In this document: one piece after another, positions 20,001-27,865 of the stretch
Layout of the letters: every line of letters starts with the position of its first letter
Position numbering within the stretch: position 1 is the first letter of the stretch
DNA from: a bacterium
Lineage (GTDB): Bacteria; Planctomycetota; Phycisphaerae; Phycisphaerales; SM1A02
Direction of reading: 5' to 3'
DNA length: 46,389 nt
Assembly (NCBI GenBank): GCA_029977865.1
Contig: JAPOKA010000018.1
Coordinates: forward strand, 1 to 46,389
Program-made: the position numbers and the translations under genes
Notes under the pieces: model-generated
The model's database searches: none
Told to the model about the DNA's origin: nothing
The model's input: only the letters and a program-made list of their open reading frames with translations

Positions 20001-20186
20001 TCAGCGGGAGGAGACCAGATCGAACATCGAGCCGCCCATGCCACCCGCCGAACTCTGCTCCATATTCGCCATGGCGACCCAGATCACCGCGACCAGCAAG
20101 GCCAGTGACGCGGCGCCGAGCAGCGCGGTGTAAATGTTGAGATCACCCCCGGAACCACGGTTCGAACCCTTGCTCTTCAACGCCAT
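20001..20186 (-). CDS. small single-helix membrane protein in the mre cluster
   Basis: This 61-residue protein has a basic, Gly/Ser-rich N-terminus, one membrane helix (LNIYTALLGAASLALLVAVIWVAMA, about 16-41) and a short Gly/Met-rich tail. A GGAG stands 8 nt before the ATG at 20186. It lies between the coiled-coil gene and mreB on the same strand. Function is unknown; by position it could be an accessory of the elongasome. Confidence 0.75.
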   Translation of the reverse strand: MALKSKGSNRGSGGDLNIYTALLGAASLALLVAVIWVAMANMEQSSAGGMGGSMFDLVSSR

Positions 20187-20255
20187 CGCTGCACTCCGTG
20201 CTCGCGTCCTGCCCCTCGCGGGCGGATCGCGGCCAATCTCAGGTCCATCAGGGTC

Positions 20256-21143
20256 TCACTCGCCGGGTCGGGCGGTCGCGGTCTGTCCGGCCGCGACGGC
20301 TCCTCGGGCCGCCACATCCTCGAGCTCGATCACGCCCACCGCCCGGTTCACGTCCACCTCGATGATTCGGAGGTTGGCGACGTAGTTCGATCCGTCGGAG
20401 AGGGTCAGCACCCAGCCCGACTGCACGCCGTCGCGCTCACCGGCATCGATGGTTGCGAGTCGGCCGGCCGGGTCGTCGACGACCTTGATGACCTTGGCCC
20501 GGAGGCTTCGGTCGGCGACACGTCGAACCTCGCCCGCGGACACGGTGTGGATCGAACCGACCGTGGCCTCGTATCGAGCGATGGTTGCGGCGTCTCGATC
20601 GCGCTGCTGCTGGGCATCCTTCAGTTGCTCCTGAAGGGCGTAGTTGGCCGCCTGCAGCACGCTCTCGGAGTCCTGCAGGTCGGAGACCTTCTGCTGCAAC
20701 TCGACGTTCTGCTTGCTCAAGTCCGCCTCGCGACCGCGGAGATCGGAGGCTTCGGCGAGAAGCATCTTGGTGAGGTTGGAGTTGGCTTCGCCGGTCTGGC
20801 GAATCTGTGCGAGGCTCGCCTGCATGTCGGCCATCATCGCGGTGGAGCGGGTCAACTCGCCCTGCAGGCGACGGACCTCTGCGTTCCGGGTCTCGAGATC
20901 GCTCCGCACTTGGCTGCCCGCGGCCTCGAGCGCCTGGATCTGGGCATTGAGCGCGGCTTCGCCGGCTACCCGAGCGAGCTGGAAGTTTCGAAGACTCTCC
21001 GAGGCCACCTTCGCCGCCGCATCCGCTGCTTCAAATCGAGACTTGAAGGACGACTCGTTGGTGGCGTTCACCATCACCAGGGGGACGAGCATCACCACCA
21101 GCAGCGTCACGACGACAGTCAGGATCTTGGTCAGGATGTGCAC
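20256..21143 (-). CDS. membrane-anchored coiled-coil protein with MreC-like architecture
   Basis: This 295-residue protein has one N-terminal membrane helix (about residues 5-27). A long coiled coil follows (about 30-190; heptads rich in Ala, Leu, Gln and Glu). It ends in a beta-rich domain with the pattern AKVIKVVDDPAGRLATIDAGERDGVQSGW...DVNRAVGVIEL, similar in style to the small beta domains of MreC and of FlgT-type C-termini. The topology (helix, coiled coil, beta barrel) mirrors MreC. It probably sits in the periplasm as an envelope scaffold. The start is a GTG with AGGGA upstream. A clear -35/-10 promoter lies about 130 nt before it. Confidence 0.8.
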   Translation of the reverse strand: MHILTKILTVVVTLLVVMLVPLVMVNATNESSFKSRFEAADAAAKVASESLRNFQLARVAGEAALNAQIQALEAAGSQVRSDLETRNAEVRRLQGELTRSTAMMADMQASLAQIRQTGEANSNLTKMLLAEASDLRGREADLSKQNVELQQKVSDLQDSESVLQAANYALQEQLKDAQQQRDRDAATIARYEATVGSIHTVSAGEVRRVADRSLRAKVIKVVDDPAGRLATIDAGERDGVQSGWVLTLSDGSNYVANLRIIEVDVNRAVGVIELEDVAARGAVAAGQTATARPGE

Positions 21144-21274
21144 GGAGGCTTCCCTATTGCTGATCGCGAGGATCAGTCGCGGCCGACGGAGGAACGCGCG
21201 ACGCCGAGGCGTCGCGTCAGCGGGAACCCGACCGATCCGCTCGGACGAGTGGCCCGCCGACGGGCAATTGAGTG

Positions 21275-21303
21275 GTTGTAATCGGGTGCGGGAACAGTGT
21301 CAA
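21275..21303 (-). promoter_or_regulatory. strong sigma-70-type promoter of the coiled-coil gene
   Basis: TTGACA (21298-21303, a perfect -35) and TACAAC (21275-21280) are separated by 17 nt. It starts inside the last codons of the HEAT lipoprotein gene and reads toward the coiled-coil gene, leaving a leader of about 125 nt. Confidence 0.75.
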
Positions 21304-23153
21304 CGGAGCGAGCCGTCCGTGCTCGCGGCGGCGGTCGCGCGGGTCGCCCGCAGCAGGTTGCCGGCCGCCGAGACACGCACCGCCTCCGCCGGATCGGAGA
21401 GCATGGCGGCGAGGAGCGATTGGGCCGCCGGGGTCCCCAACTGTCCCAGCACCGCAGTCGCCTGCATCCGCAGCAGCGGATCGGATGCGGTGGCCGCCTG
21501 AGAGGCGATGGCGGAGAGGTCGAGCTGGGTGGGAGCCTTCAACTCTGCCAGCGCCTGGGCTGCGGCGAGACGGATCTCCGGCGGCCGCGCCGAGTCGCCA
21601 CCCGCCTGAACCAGCCGCTCAAGCATGGAACTGCTCGAGTGGTCCTGGATTCGAGCGAGAATCTGGCAGGCCAGAATGGTCAATTCCCCTTGCTCGACCG
21701 GGGCGAAGAGCGCCGCCCGAATGGCGTCAAGGTCCTCGTCGCTTCCCAGCCTCGCGAGCGCTTCGGCACCCTGCAGTTCCACGATCCGGACCCGGATCGG
21801 ATGGACCCGCCGCATGCCGCTGCCCAAGGACTGACGAATCATCGGAGCCGCCGATCGATCCCCGAGTTCCCCCAGCACGATGAACGCGTTGGAGCGGACC
21901 TCGGGATCGTCGCTGTGGATCATGGCGGCAAGCGGCGTGGGGTCGGTCTTCTTGCCGCAGCGGCGCAGGGCGTAGATCGCCGCCGCCTGCACCGAGGGCG
22001 ACTCGTCACGCAAGAGCGGCTGCACGAGGTGGGCGTAGTCATCGAGTTCGGCCCGCCCGATGCACATGGCGGCCACGAAGCGCACGCCGCGATTGCCATC
22101 CACGAGTCCCGGCAGCACGACTTCATCGAGCACACCGGGCGCCGCGAGCAGTCCCTCGATGGCATTGGCTCGCACCGCGGGATCCGAACTGCGGACTCCG
22201 CGGCGAAGAGTCTCGAGCGACATTCCGAGCGGACCGAGGTTCTGGTCGATCACGCCGCCCCCCTGCCGCTCGATGGCGATCCGGTCATCGCCGCGATCGA
22301 CATCGCGAACCGCGGTAGCTGCCGGTTGGGTCGGCGCGGATTCCGAAGGACGCGAGGCGGTCTCCAACTCGGCCGCCTCCTCAGCTGCAGGCTCCTCTGC
22401 GACCGCGACCACCGCGACCACTGCTGCCGCTGGAGGCGGCGACGTGACAGGTGCTGGAGCTTCCTCGACTACCGGCTCCTCTGCGACCGCGACCACCGCG
22501 GCCACTGCTGCCGCTGGAGGCGGCGACGTGACAGGGGCTGGAGATTCCTCGACTGCTGGCTCCTCGGCGACCGCGACCACCGCGACCACTGCTGCTGCTG
22601 GACGCGGCGCCGTGACCGGGGCTGGAGATTCCTCGACTTCCGGCTCCGGACTTGCCCCGGCGGCGACGACCACTGCGGCGGCGGCCGGTGAAGCGGTTCG
22701 CGTCGCTGCCGGAGAAGCTGTGTTCGAACCGGACTCTCGATTCGAGGCGGCAACGGCGGCCGCCGCCGCGGACGAGGTCGATGCCGTCTCCCTTCCCGCG
22801 GCTTCCGATTCGGTCGAGTTCGACGTGGACTCGCCCGCGAGCAGGCCTGCGAAGAGATCGTCGTCCTCGCGCTCCGCGGCCACCGCGCCGTCGGCGTCGG
22901 TTCCGATCACGCTCGCCACCGCGGCCTCTTCGACCATCGGTGAGGCGGCGACTTCGGCTTGGCGTGATCGGCTCGGCGCGCGTCGCCCCCACTCGCCCGC
23001 TCCCGGGTCGAACTCACCGCTCTCGCTTGCCCGCGAGCCGCGGGCGGGGGCGGAGTTTCCGCCCGACGAGCACCCCGCGGCAGCGAGGAAAACAAGTCCG
23101 GCCAGCGGGGCCGTGACGAGGCTTCGACGAACGATGACGGAAGATCGGCTCAT
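21300..23153 (-). CDS. HEAT-repeat lipoprotein with low-complexity linker
   Basis: This 617-residue protein has a lipoprotein signal peptide ending at AAGC (Cys28). A long low-complexity region rich in Ala, Glu, Pro and Val follows (about 30-320), containing three 28-residue repeats of the type AEEPxVEExPAPVTSPPPAAAVVAVVAV. The C-terminal half is a HEAT-repeat solenoid (about 330-610) with units such as RANAIEGLLAAP and RFVAAMCIGR. The linker probably spans periplasm or wall and the solenoid binds a partner. The ATG at 23153 is chosen because the lipoprotein signal begins there. It lies between lnt and the coiled-coil gene, beside the enzyme that would acylate it. Confidence 0.85.
   Translation of the reverse strand: MSRSSVIVRRSLVTAPLAGLVFLAAAGCSSGGNSAPARGSRASESGEFDPGAGEWGRRAPSRSRQAEVAASPMVEEAAVASVIGTDADGAVAAEREDDDLFAGLLAGESTSNSTESEAAGRETASTSSAAAAAVAASNRESGSNTASPAATRTASPAAAAVVVAAGASPEPEVEESPAPVTAPRPAAAVVAVVAVAEEPAVEESPAPVTSPPPAAAVAAVVAVAEEPVVEEAPAPVTSPPPAAAVVAVVAVAEEPAAEEAAELETASRPSESAPTQPAATAVRDVDRGDDRIAIERQGGGVIDQNLGPLGMSLETLRRGVRSSDPAVRANAIEGLLAAPGVLDEVVLPGLVDGNRGVRFVAAMCIGRAELDDYAHLVQPLLRDESPSVQAAAIYALRRCGKKTDPTPLAAMIHSDDPEVRSNAFIVLGELGDRSAAPMIRQSLGSGMRRVHPIRVRIVELQGAEALARLGSDEDLDAIRAALFAPVEQGELTILACQILARIQDHSSSSMLERLVQAGGDSARPPEIRLAAAQALAELKAPTQLDLSAIASQAATASDPLLRMQATAVLGQLGTPAAQSLLAAMLSDPAEAVRVSAAGNLLRATRATAAASTDGSLR
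22391..22642. repeat. three tandem 84-bp repeats inside the HEAT lipoprotein gene
   Basis: Units begin at 22391, 22475 and 22559, each 84 bp and in frame, encoding a 28-residue Ala/Pro/Glu/Val motif. A partial fourth start at 22643 (GGCTCC) is diverging. The DNA copies are near-identical, so the array is recent or maintained by recombination. Confidence 0.88.
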
Positions 23154-23225
23154 GGGTGCTCTCGCGGTCGGTGCGGACAGGCCCGGATCCGATAGGTATC
23201 GGCTTCGACCATCGGCCCGCCTCAA

Positions 23226-24929
23226 TCAGGCTCCCGAGGTTCGTCGCGTCGCGACCAGCCCCGTGGCCACCAGCACCACCGCCAGCCAGGCCCAGCGGTC
23301 GCCGATCATCGCGAAGAGGGGCCGGCGATCGTCCCGCGGCAGTTCGGACACCACCCACCCCGCGGCGGTGCCGACGCGGATCGTCGAGCCACCGATCCCG
23401 GAGATCACCCGTCCGCACGAGTCGATGCCGGCGCTGTAGCCGGTGTTCACGGCGCGGAGCATCGGCGTGCGATTCTCGATTGCACGCAGCGAAGCGATCC
23501 GCAGATTCATCCACCTCGCCGCCTGATCGTCGCCGAGCCACCCATCGTTGCTGGCGTTGACCAGCAGATCGGCCGCCCGCGTGCCCTCCGGCCAGACCAG
23601 CCAGCGGCACAGCCACGAGACCGTGGCTTCGGAGCAGATGGGGGTCGCGATGCGAATCGGTCCCGAGGCCGTCTCGATCCGAAACCGCACCGGTTCCGCA
23701 CCCGCGGATAGGTCGAAGGTCATGCCGTTCGCGCCGAGATCGAGCAGCGCCTGCTCGAGCCAGTCGAATGCGGAGATCCCGGGCATGGTCTCACCGAAGG
23801 GCGTGAGCACCAGCTTGTCGTACCGCGGTGGCTCCTCGAGACCCATCGGGGCCGGTGGCACCAGGTAGACGCTGTTGTAGTGGGCATCCCACTCCCAACT
23901 CCGGTCGGCTTCACGGAGCCCGACATACACCGGGCTTCCGACGAGCAAGGGAACTCCCGACTTCAGGGCGATGGCGTGCGCGATGTCCCCGAAGATGCGA
24001 CCGGGGAAGTAGCCGCCTTCCTCAAGCATGGTGAGCGTCGCGGGGTCGAGTCCGAATCCCGGAAGCATGGTCTCGGGCCACGCGATCAGGTCGATCGGGG
24101 GGCCCGCGGCCTCGACGGCGGAGAGCGTGAGTCGCGCGAACTCCGGCACGTCCTCCAGTTGCCGCTGCGAGGACCAGCCGATCTTGTTGTCGATCGGCAG
24201 TGCCGTCTGAATGGCGAGGAACCGTCCGAGCCTCGGAAGCGACTCTGCCTGTCGAAGCCTCCAGCCGCCGTAGACGACCGCGGCGACCATCAGTCCCGCT
24301 GCGACCGCGAGGCCGACAAGCCGATCCCGCGCAGCCCCTCGCTCGGACCATGGCTGCGCATAGGCCGCCACTGCCCCGGCGAGGACCGCGGCGAGAATCG
24401 AGACCCCTCGCGCCCCGAGCAGGTCGGCTGCTTGCGCAACGGTGGTCCAGCCCGCGAGCGACTGCCCAGCCTCGTACCAGGGATAGCCGCCGAGGATGAA
24501 CTCGCCGCGGAGGAAGTCGAGCGCCACCACGATGATCGGAAGTTGCACCCACAACGGGATGCGCCATGTCCGCGGCGAACTCGCACCCCGCCGCACCAAC
24601 CACATTGAGACTCCGCCCCAGAGCGAAAGGTATCCCGCCAGGAAGGGGTATCCAGCCACGGAGACATCCGCGATCCAACGCACGATGCCGAGTCCCCAGA
24701 GGAAGTCGACGATGACCGCGGCGATCAGCAGCGTTCGCAGCGATCGGGCCCGAATCGCCGCGACGGTCACGAGCGCGAGCCATGCGACCGACAGCACCGG
24801 GAAGGCAGGCGGATTGAAGGCGTACCAGCGGCAGGCTGCGGCGAGGGCGAGCAGCGCCACCGTCGGCAGGGTGCCGAAGTTCGCGGATTCCGAACCGCGG
24901 TCGCGGATCGTCGGCTCGGGCGTGCTCAC
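23226..24929 (-). CDS. lnt: apolipoprotein N-acyltransferase
   Basis: This 567-residue inner-membrane enzyme adds the third acyl chain to lipoproteins. The N-terminal half has about six hydrophobic helices. The C-terminal half is a nitrilase-type domain with the catalytic triad visible: Glu in IAWPETMLP (about 287), Lys in YDKLVLTPFGE (about 371) and Cys in PICSEATVS (about 431). VNASNDGWLGDDQAARW follows, typical of Lnt. The GTG start overlaps the accD stop by four bases. The presence of Lnt indicates triacylated lipoproteins and a diderm envelope. Confidence 0.95.
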   Translation of the reverse strand: MSTPEPTIRDRGSESANFGTLPTVALLALAAACRWYAFNPPAFPVLSVAWLALVTVAAIRARSLRTLLIAAVIVDFLWGLGIVRWIADVSVAGYPFLAGYLSLWGGVSMWLVRRGASSPRTWRIPLWVQLPIIVVALDFLRGEFILGGYPWYEAGQSLAGWTTVAQAADLLGARGVSILAAVLAGAVAAYAQPWSERGAARDRLVGLAVAAGLMVAAVVYGGWRLRQAESLPRLGRFLAIQTALPIDNKIGWSSQRQLEDVPEFARLTLSAVEAAGPPIDLIAWPETMLPGFGLDPATLTMLEEGGYFPGRIFGDIAHAIALKSGVPLLVGSPVYVGLREADRSWEWDAHYNSVYLVPPAPMGLEEPPRYDKLVLTPFGETMPGISAFDWLEQALLDLGANGMTFDLSAGAEPVRFRIETASGPIRIATPICSEATVSWLCRWLVWPEGTRAADLLVNASNDGWLGDDQAARWMNLRIASLRAIENRTPMLRAVNTGYSAGIDSCGRVISGIGGSTIRVGTAAGWVVSELPRDDRRPLFAMIGDRWAWLAVVLVATGLVATRRTSGA

Positions 24930-25780
24930 TTGCCGGCGTAGTCGATGAGGCGGCTGATCTCGCTGCGAAGGTCGGCGCGGTCGACGATGCGATCGACGAA
25001 GCCCGCGTCGCGAAGGAACTCGGAGGTCTGGAATCCGGCGGGCAACTCCTGCCGGATCGTCTGCGCGATCACCCGCGGGCCGGCGAATCCGATCAGGGCC
25101 CTCGGCTCGGCGAGAATCACATCGCCGAGCATCGCGAAACTCGCGGTGACGCCTCCGGTGGTGGGATCGGCGAGCACCGAGATGAAGAGGCCGCCCGCCT
25201 CATCGAAGCGGGCCAGCGCCGCGGACGTCTTGGCCATCTGCATCAGCGAGAAGCCCGACTCCTGCATGCGGGCGCCGCCGGAGCAGCTCACCACCACCAG
25301 CGGCCAGTCGCGATTGGTGGCCAGCTCGATCGCGCGGGTCACCTTCTCGCCGATCACCGACCCCATCGATCCGCCCATGAAGGTGAAGTCCATGCAGGCC
25401 AGGACCACCTTGCGGCCCTTGATGAACGCCGAGCCGGTCTGCACGCCGTCGTTCTGCCCGGTCTTCCGCTGGCTCTCCGAGATCCGGACGCGGTACGGCA
25501 CCAGATCTGTGAAGTGCAACGGATCCGCCGGGGCCATATCGGCGTTGAGCAACTCGAAGGTGCCGGGGTCGGCCAACTGCTCCACCCGCTCGCGGGCCGA
25601 GAGCCGCCCGTGATGGCGGCACTTGGGGCAGACCTTGAAGTTGGCCTCGAAGCTCTTGCGGAAGATGGTCTCGCCGCACCCGGGACAACGGATCCACAGT
25701 CCCTCCGGGACACCCTTCTTGGAAGGAAGCGTCTCGACGGCTGCGGCGTCATTGCGGGTATCGGTCAAGGTCGGTTCCAC
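24926..25780 (-). CDS. accD: acetyl-CoA carboxylase carboxyltransferase beta subunit
   Basis: This 284-residue subunit transfers the carboxyl group to acetyl-CoA to make malonyl-CoA. An N-terminal zinc ribbon with C32, C35, C51 and C54 precedes a crotonase-type carboxyltransferase domain. That domain has MDFTFMGGSMGSVIGEKVTRA, SCSGGARMQESG and ADPTTGGVTASFAMLGD, the canonical AccD motifs. The start is GTG at 25780. It is followed by lnt with a four-base overlap. accA is not in the window. Confidence 0.97.
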   Translation of the reverse strand: MEPTLTDTRNDAAAVETLPSKKGVPEGLWIRCPGCGETIFRKSFEANFKVCPKCRHHGRLSARERVEQLADPGTFELLNADMAPADPLHFTDLVPYRVRISESQRKTGQNDGVQTGSAFIKGRKVVLACMDFTFMGGSMGSVIGEKVTRAIELATNRDWPLVVVSCSGGARMQESGFSLMQMAKTSAALARFDEAGGLFISVLADPTTGGVTASFAMLGDVILAEPRALIGFAGPRVIAQTIRQELPAGFQTSEFLRDAGFVDRIVDRADLRSEISRLIDYAGK

Positions 25781-25823
25781 GATGCGAGACTCCGAAGCGG
25801 GGCGAGCACGCCCACATGGGACA

Positions 25824-26549
25824 TCAGCGCGGCGGTGAGGCGGTTGGAGCGGTCACGGGCTCACCGCGAATCGCGGCGATCTCGGCGGCGTAGTCGGCGG
25901 ATCCGAAGAGTGCCGAGGCGGTGACGAGCACCTCGACGCCATGCGCCCGGCAGGCCACCGCGGTCGCCGCGGTCACGCCACCGTCGATCTCGAGCCGCTG
26001 ATTCGGCGATCGCCGCTCCGAGATGGCGGCGCATTTGGGGAGAACCTCTGCGAGGAACTTCTGTCCCGAGAAGCCCGGATGCACGCTCATCACGAGCAGC
26101 AGGTCCGCAGAGTCGAGCGCCGGCCGCAGCTTCTCGATGGGCGTCTCGGGATTGATCGCGACTCCGGCGGAGCAGCCGAGATCGCGAATCGACCGACAGA
26201 GCGACTCCGGTTGCGGCTCCACCTCGATGTGGAAGGTCAGGTGGTCGGCACCTGCTTCGGCAAAGGGTTCGATGAACTTCGCCGGGTCGGTCACCATGAG
26301 GTGCACATCGAGGAATGCGCTCGGGAATGCCCGCCGAACTGCCGCGCAGACCGCCGGCCCCATGGAGAGATTGGGGACGAAGTGCCCATCCATGACGTCG
26401 ATGTGCAGCAGGTCCGATCCGGCGTCGAGCACCGCGGCACACTCGTCGGCAAGGTGCCCGAAGTCCGCCGACAGGATCGAGGCCGCCACCAACGGCGACC
26501 TCGGAGGAGACGTGAAGAACTCACGCCGCGATGAATTCGGCTCCGGCAT
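25824..26549 (-). CDS. rpe: ribulose-phosphate 3-epimerase
   Basis: This 241-residue TIM-barrel enzyme interconverts ribulose-5-phosphate and xylulose-5-phosphate. Visible motifs are VAASILSADFGHL, LLHIDVMDGHFVPNLSMGP with the metal-binding His and Asp, HLMV, MSVHPGFSGQKF and LEIDGGV with the second catalytic Asp. It is slightly longer than average because of short N- and C-terminal extensions. It lies 21 bases after the TlpA-TPR gene and 43 before accD. Its product also feeds the MEP pathway precursors. Confidence 0.97.
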   Translation of the reverse strand: MPEPNSSRREFFTSPPRSPLVAASILSADFGHLADECAAVLDAGSDLLHIDVMDGHFVPNLSMGPAVCAAVRRAFPSAFLDVHLMVTDPAKFIEPFAEAGADHLTFHIEVEPQPESLCRSIRDLGCSAGVAINPETPIEKLRPALDSADLLLVMSVHPGFSGQKFLAEVLPKCAAISERRSPNQRLEIDGGVTAATAVACRAHGVEVLVTASALFGSADYAAEIAAIRGEPVTAPTASPPR

Positions 26550-26570
26550 TTCGGCCGCGGTCCCCCCCGG

Positions 26571-27605
26571 TCAGCGGCTCGTGACCGGCCGCCGCGACGC
26601 GTTGCTGCGGTAGATGTCGAGCAGGCGGCGGTACTCGGCCTTCTCGAGCGGCGAGGCGAGCATCCATGCCTGCTGCTGATTCTCGATCGCTTCGGCCACT
26701 TCGCCGTTGGCGTACTGCACCATCGCCACCACCGCGAGCGACTCCGCCCGTTCGGGCGCCGCGTTCCGCACGCCCTCCGCCGCAGCCGCCGCCAACTCGA
26801 GGTTTCGCGGCTTGAGTTCGGGGTCGTTCACGAGTGCGTCGGCGATCTCCGCGAGGGTGATCGCATCGCCCGCGTATCCCTCGATCTTCTCGGCGAGGTA
26901 CTCGTTGGCGGCTTCCACGTTCTTCTCGCCGGTGAGCATCAGTTCGTAGCGTGCAAGCACCGCCGAGGAGAAGACTCGCGGATCCATCTCGACCACCTTG
27001 TCGAGGTGGCCGTAGGCCTCGCGGTAGTTCCGCTGCTTCGCCGCACGTTCGGCCGCGGAGAGCAGCGGAGCCGCTCGCTTCTCGAGCGCCGGATCGAACT
27101 TGCCGGCGAGCAGCTTCGGAATCGCCTCGTCCATCGCGGGGTCGGCGGGGTGACCGATCCAGGCGACCTTGCCGTCGCGGGTCACGAGGAAGGCGCAGGG
27201 AATGCCGTTCTGCCCCGCCGCCTTCATCCACGCAGTGCTGGTGGTGTCGTTCTGATCGACCGCGACCGGATAGCTCATTCCGCTGCCGCGGCCCTTCACA
27301 AACGGCTTGACGATCTCGGGCTTCTCATTGCTCACCCCGATGATCACGAGGCCTTTGCCCGCATAACGCTCGTGCAGCGCGTCGAGGTGAGGAATCGACT
27401 TCTTGCAGGGTCCGCACCAGGTCGCCCAGAACTCGACCAGCGCCACCTTGCCGCTCTCGATTCCGGTCACGTCGCCCTGCACCCATTCCGCGGCGGTGAT
27501 CGGCGGAGCGGGATCTCCCACCCGAAGCTTCTCCTGGGCATTGGCGGAAGCGGCGACGGCAAGGGTGACGAGGCAGGCGATTCGGGCTGCAAGCGTCGAG
27601 GACAT
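26571..27605 (-). CDS. exported TlpA-like thioredoxin with TPR-like C-terminus
   Basis: This 344-residue protein has a signal peptide ending near ANA-Q (residue 23). A thioredoxin domain follows, with EFWATWCGPCKKSIPHLDALH (C64, C67) and the cis-Pro loop GIPCAFLVTRDGKVAW. The C-terminal half (about 185-340) is all-helical with TPR-like pairs (AERAAKQRNYREAYGHLDKVV, ESLAVVAMVQYANGEVAEAIENQQQAW). It is probably a periplasmic thiol reductase held to a partner by the helical domain. The ATG at 27605 begins the signal peptide. A TACACT element lies about 54 nt upstream. Confidence 0.9.
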   Translation of the reverse strand: MSSTLAARIACLVTLAVAASANAQEKLRVGDPAPPITAAEWVQGDVTGIESGKVALVEFWATWCGPCKKSIPHLDALHERYAGKGLVIIGVSNEKPEIVKPFVKGRGSGMSYPVAVDQNDTTSTAWMKAAGQNGIPCAFLVTRDGKVAWIGHPADPAMDEAIPKLLAGKFDPALEKRAAPLLSAAERAAKQRNYREAYGHLDKVVEMDPRVFSSAVLARYELMLTGEKNVEAANEYLAEKIEGYAGDAITLAEIADALVNDPELKPRNLELAAAAAEGVRNAAPERAESLAVVAMVQYANGEVAEAIENQQQAWMLASPLEKAEYRRLLDIYRSNASRRPVTSR

Positions 27606-27658
27606 GGCGGAATCCTTCCGAAGAGAGGGGTCGGGGGCGGTTTCTCCCACGAAAAACG

Positions 27659-27664
27659 AGTGTA
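27659..27664 (-). promoter_or_regulatory. TACACT -10-like hexamer for the TlpA-TPR gene
   Basis: TACACT lies 53 nt before the ATG at 27605, with no clear -35. It is the only reasonable candidate in the 260-base gap after pgk. Confidence 0.35.
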
Positions 27665-27716
27665 GCACCGGGACTCGCAGGGGCGACCGGTTTGGCTGAG
27701 GAACCGATTCGAGATG

Positions 27717-27736
27717 GGTTCGGACCGAACCGGTCC
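27717..27736. promoter_or_regulatory. two overlapping palindromes between pgk and the TlpA-TPR gene
   Basis: GGTTCGG-A-CCGAACC (27717-27731) and GGACCG-AAC-CGGTCC (27722-27736) are both perfect and overlap, so the transcript could form either of two hairpins. They lie in the 260-base pgk/TlpA gap, about 135 bases past the pgk stop. They could be an operator, a terminator without a T-run, or a switching structure. Confidence 0.4.
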
Positions 27737-27865
27737 CAACCGACGGATCCGCTCGATCACCGGATTCGCGGGGGCGGCTTCGGATCTCCGGATGGCTTCG
27801 AGAACGCTCCGCCTCGCGTCCTCGCCATTTCGCCGCCGCTCGAGCCTCGGGTGGTTCCGCTCCCG

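Noticed and set aside
22391-22642. CRISPR-like array
   Set aside because: The repeats are directly adjacent in-frame coding units without spacers, and they encode a protein linker.
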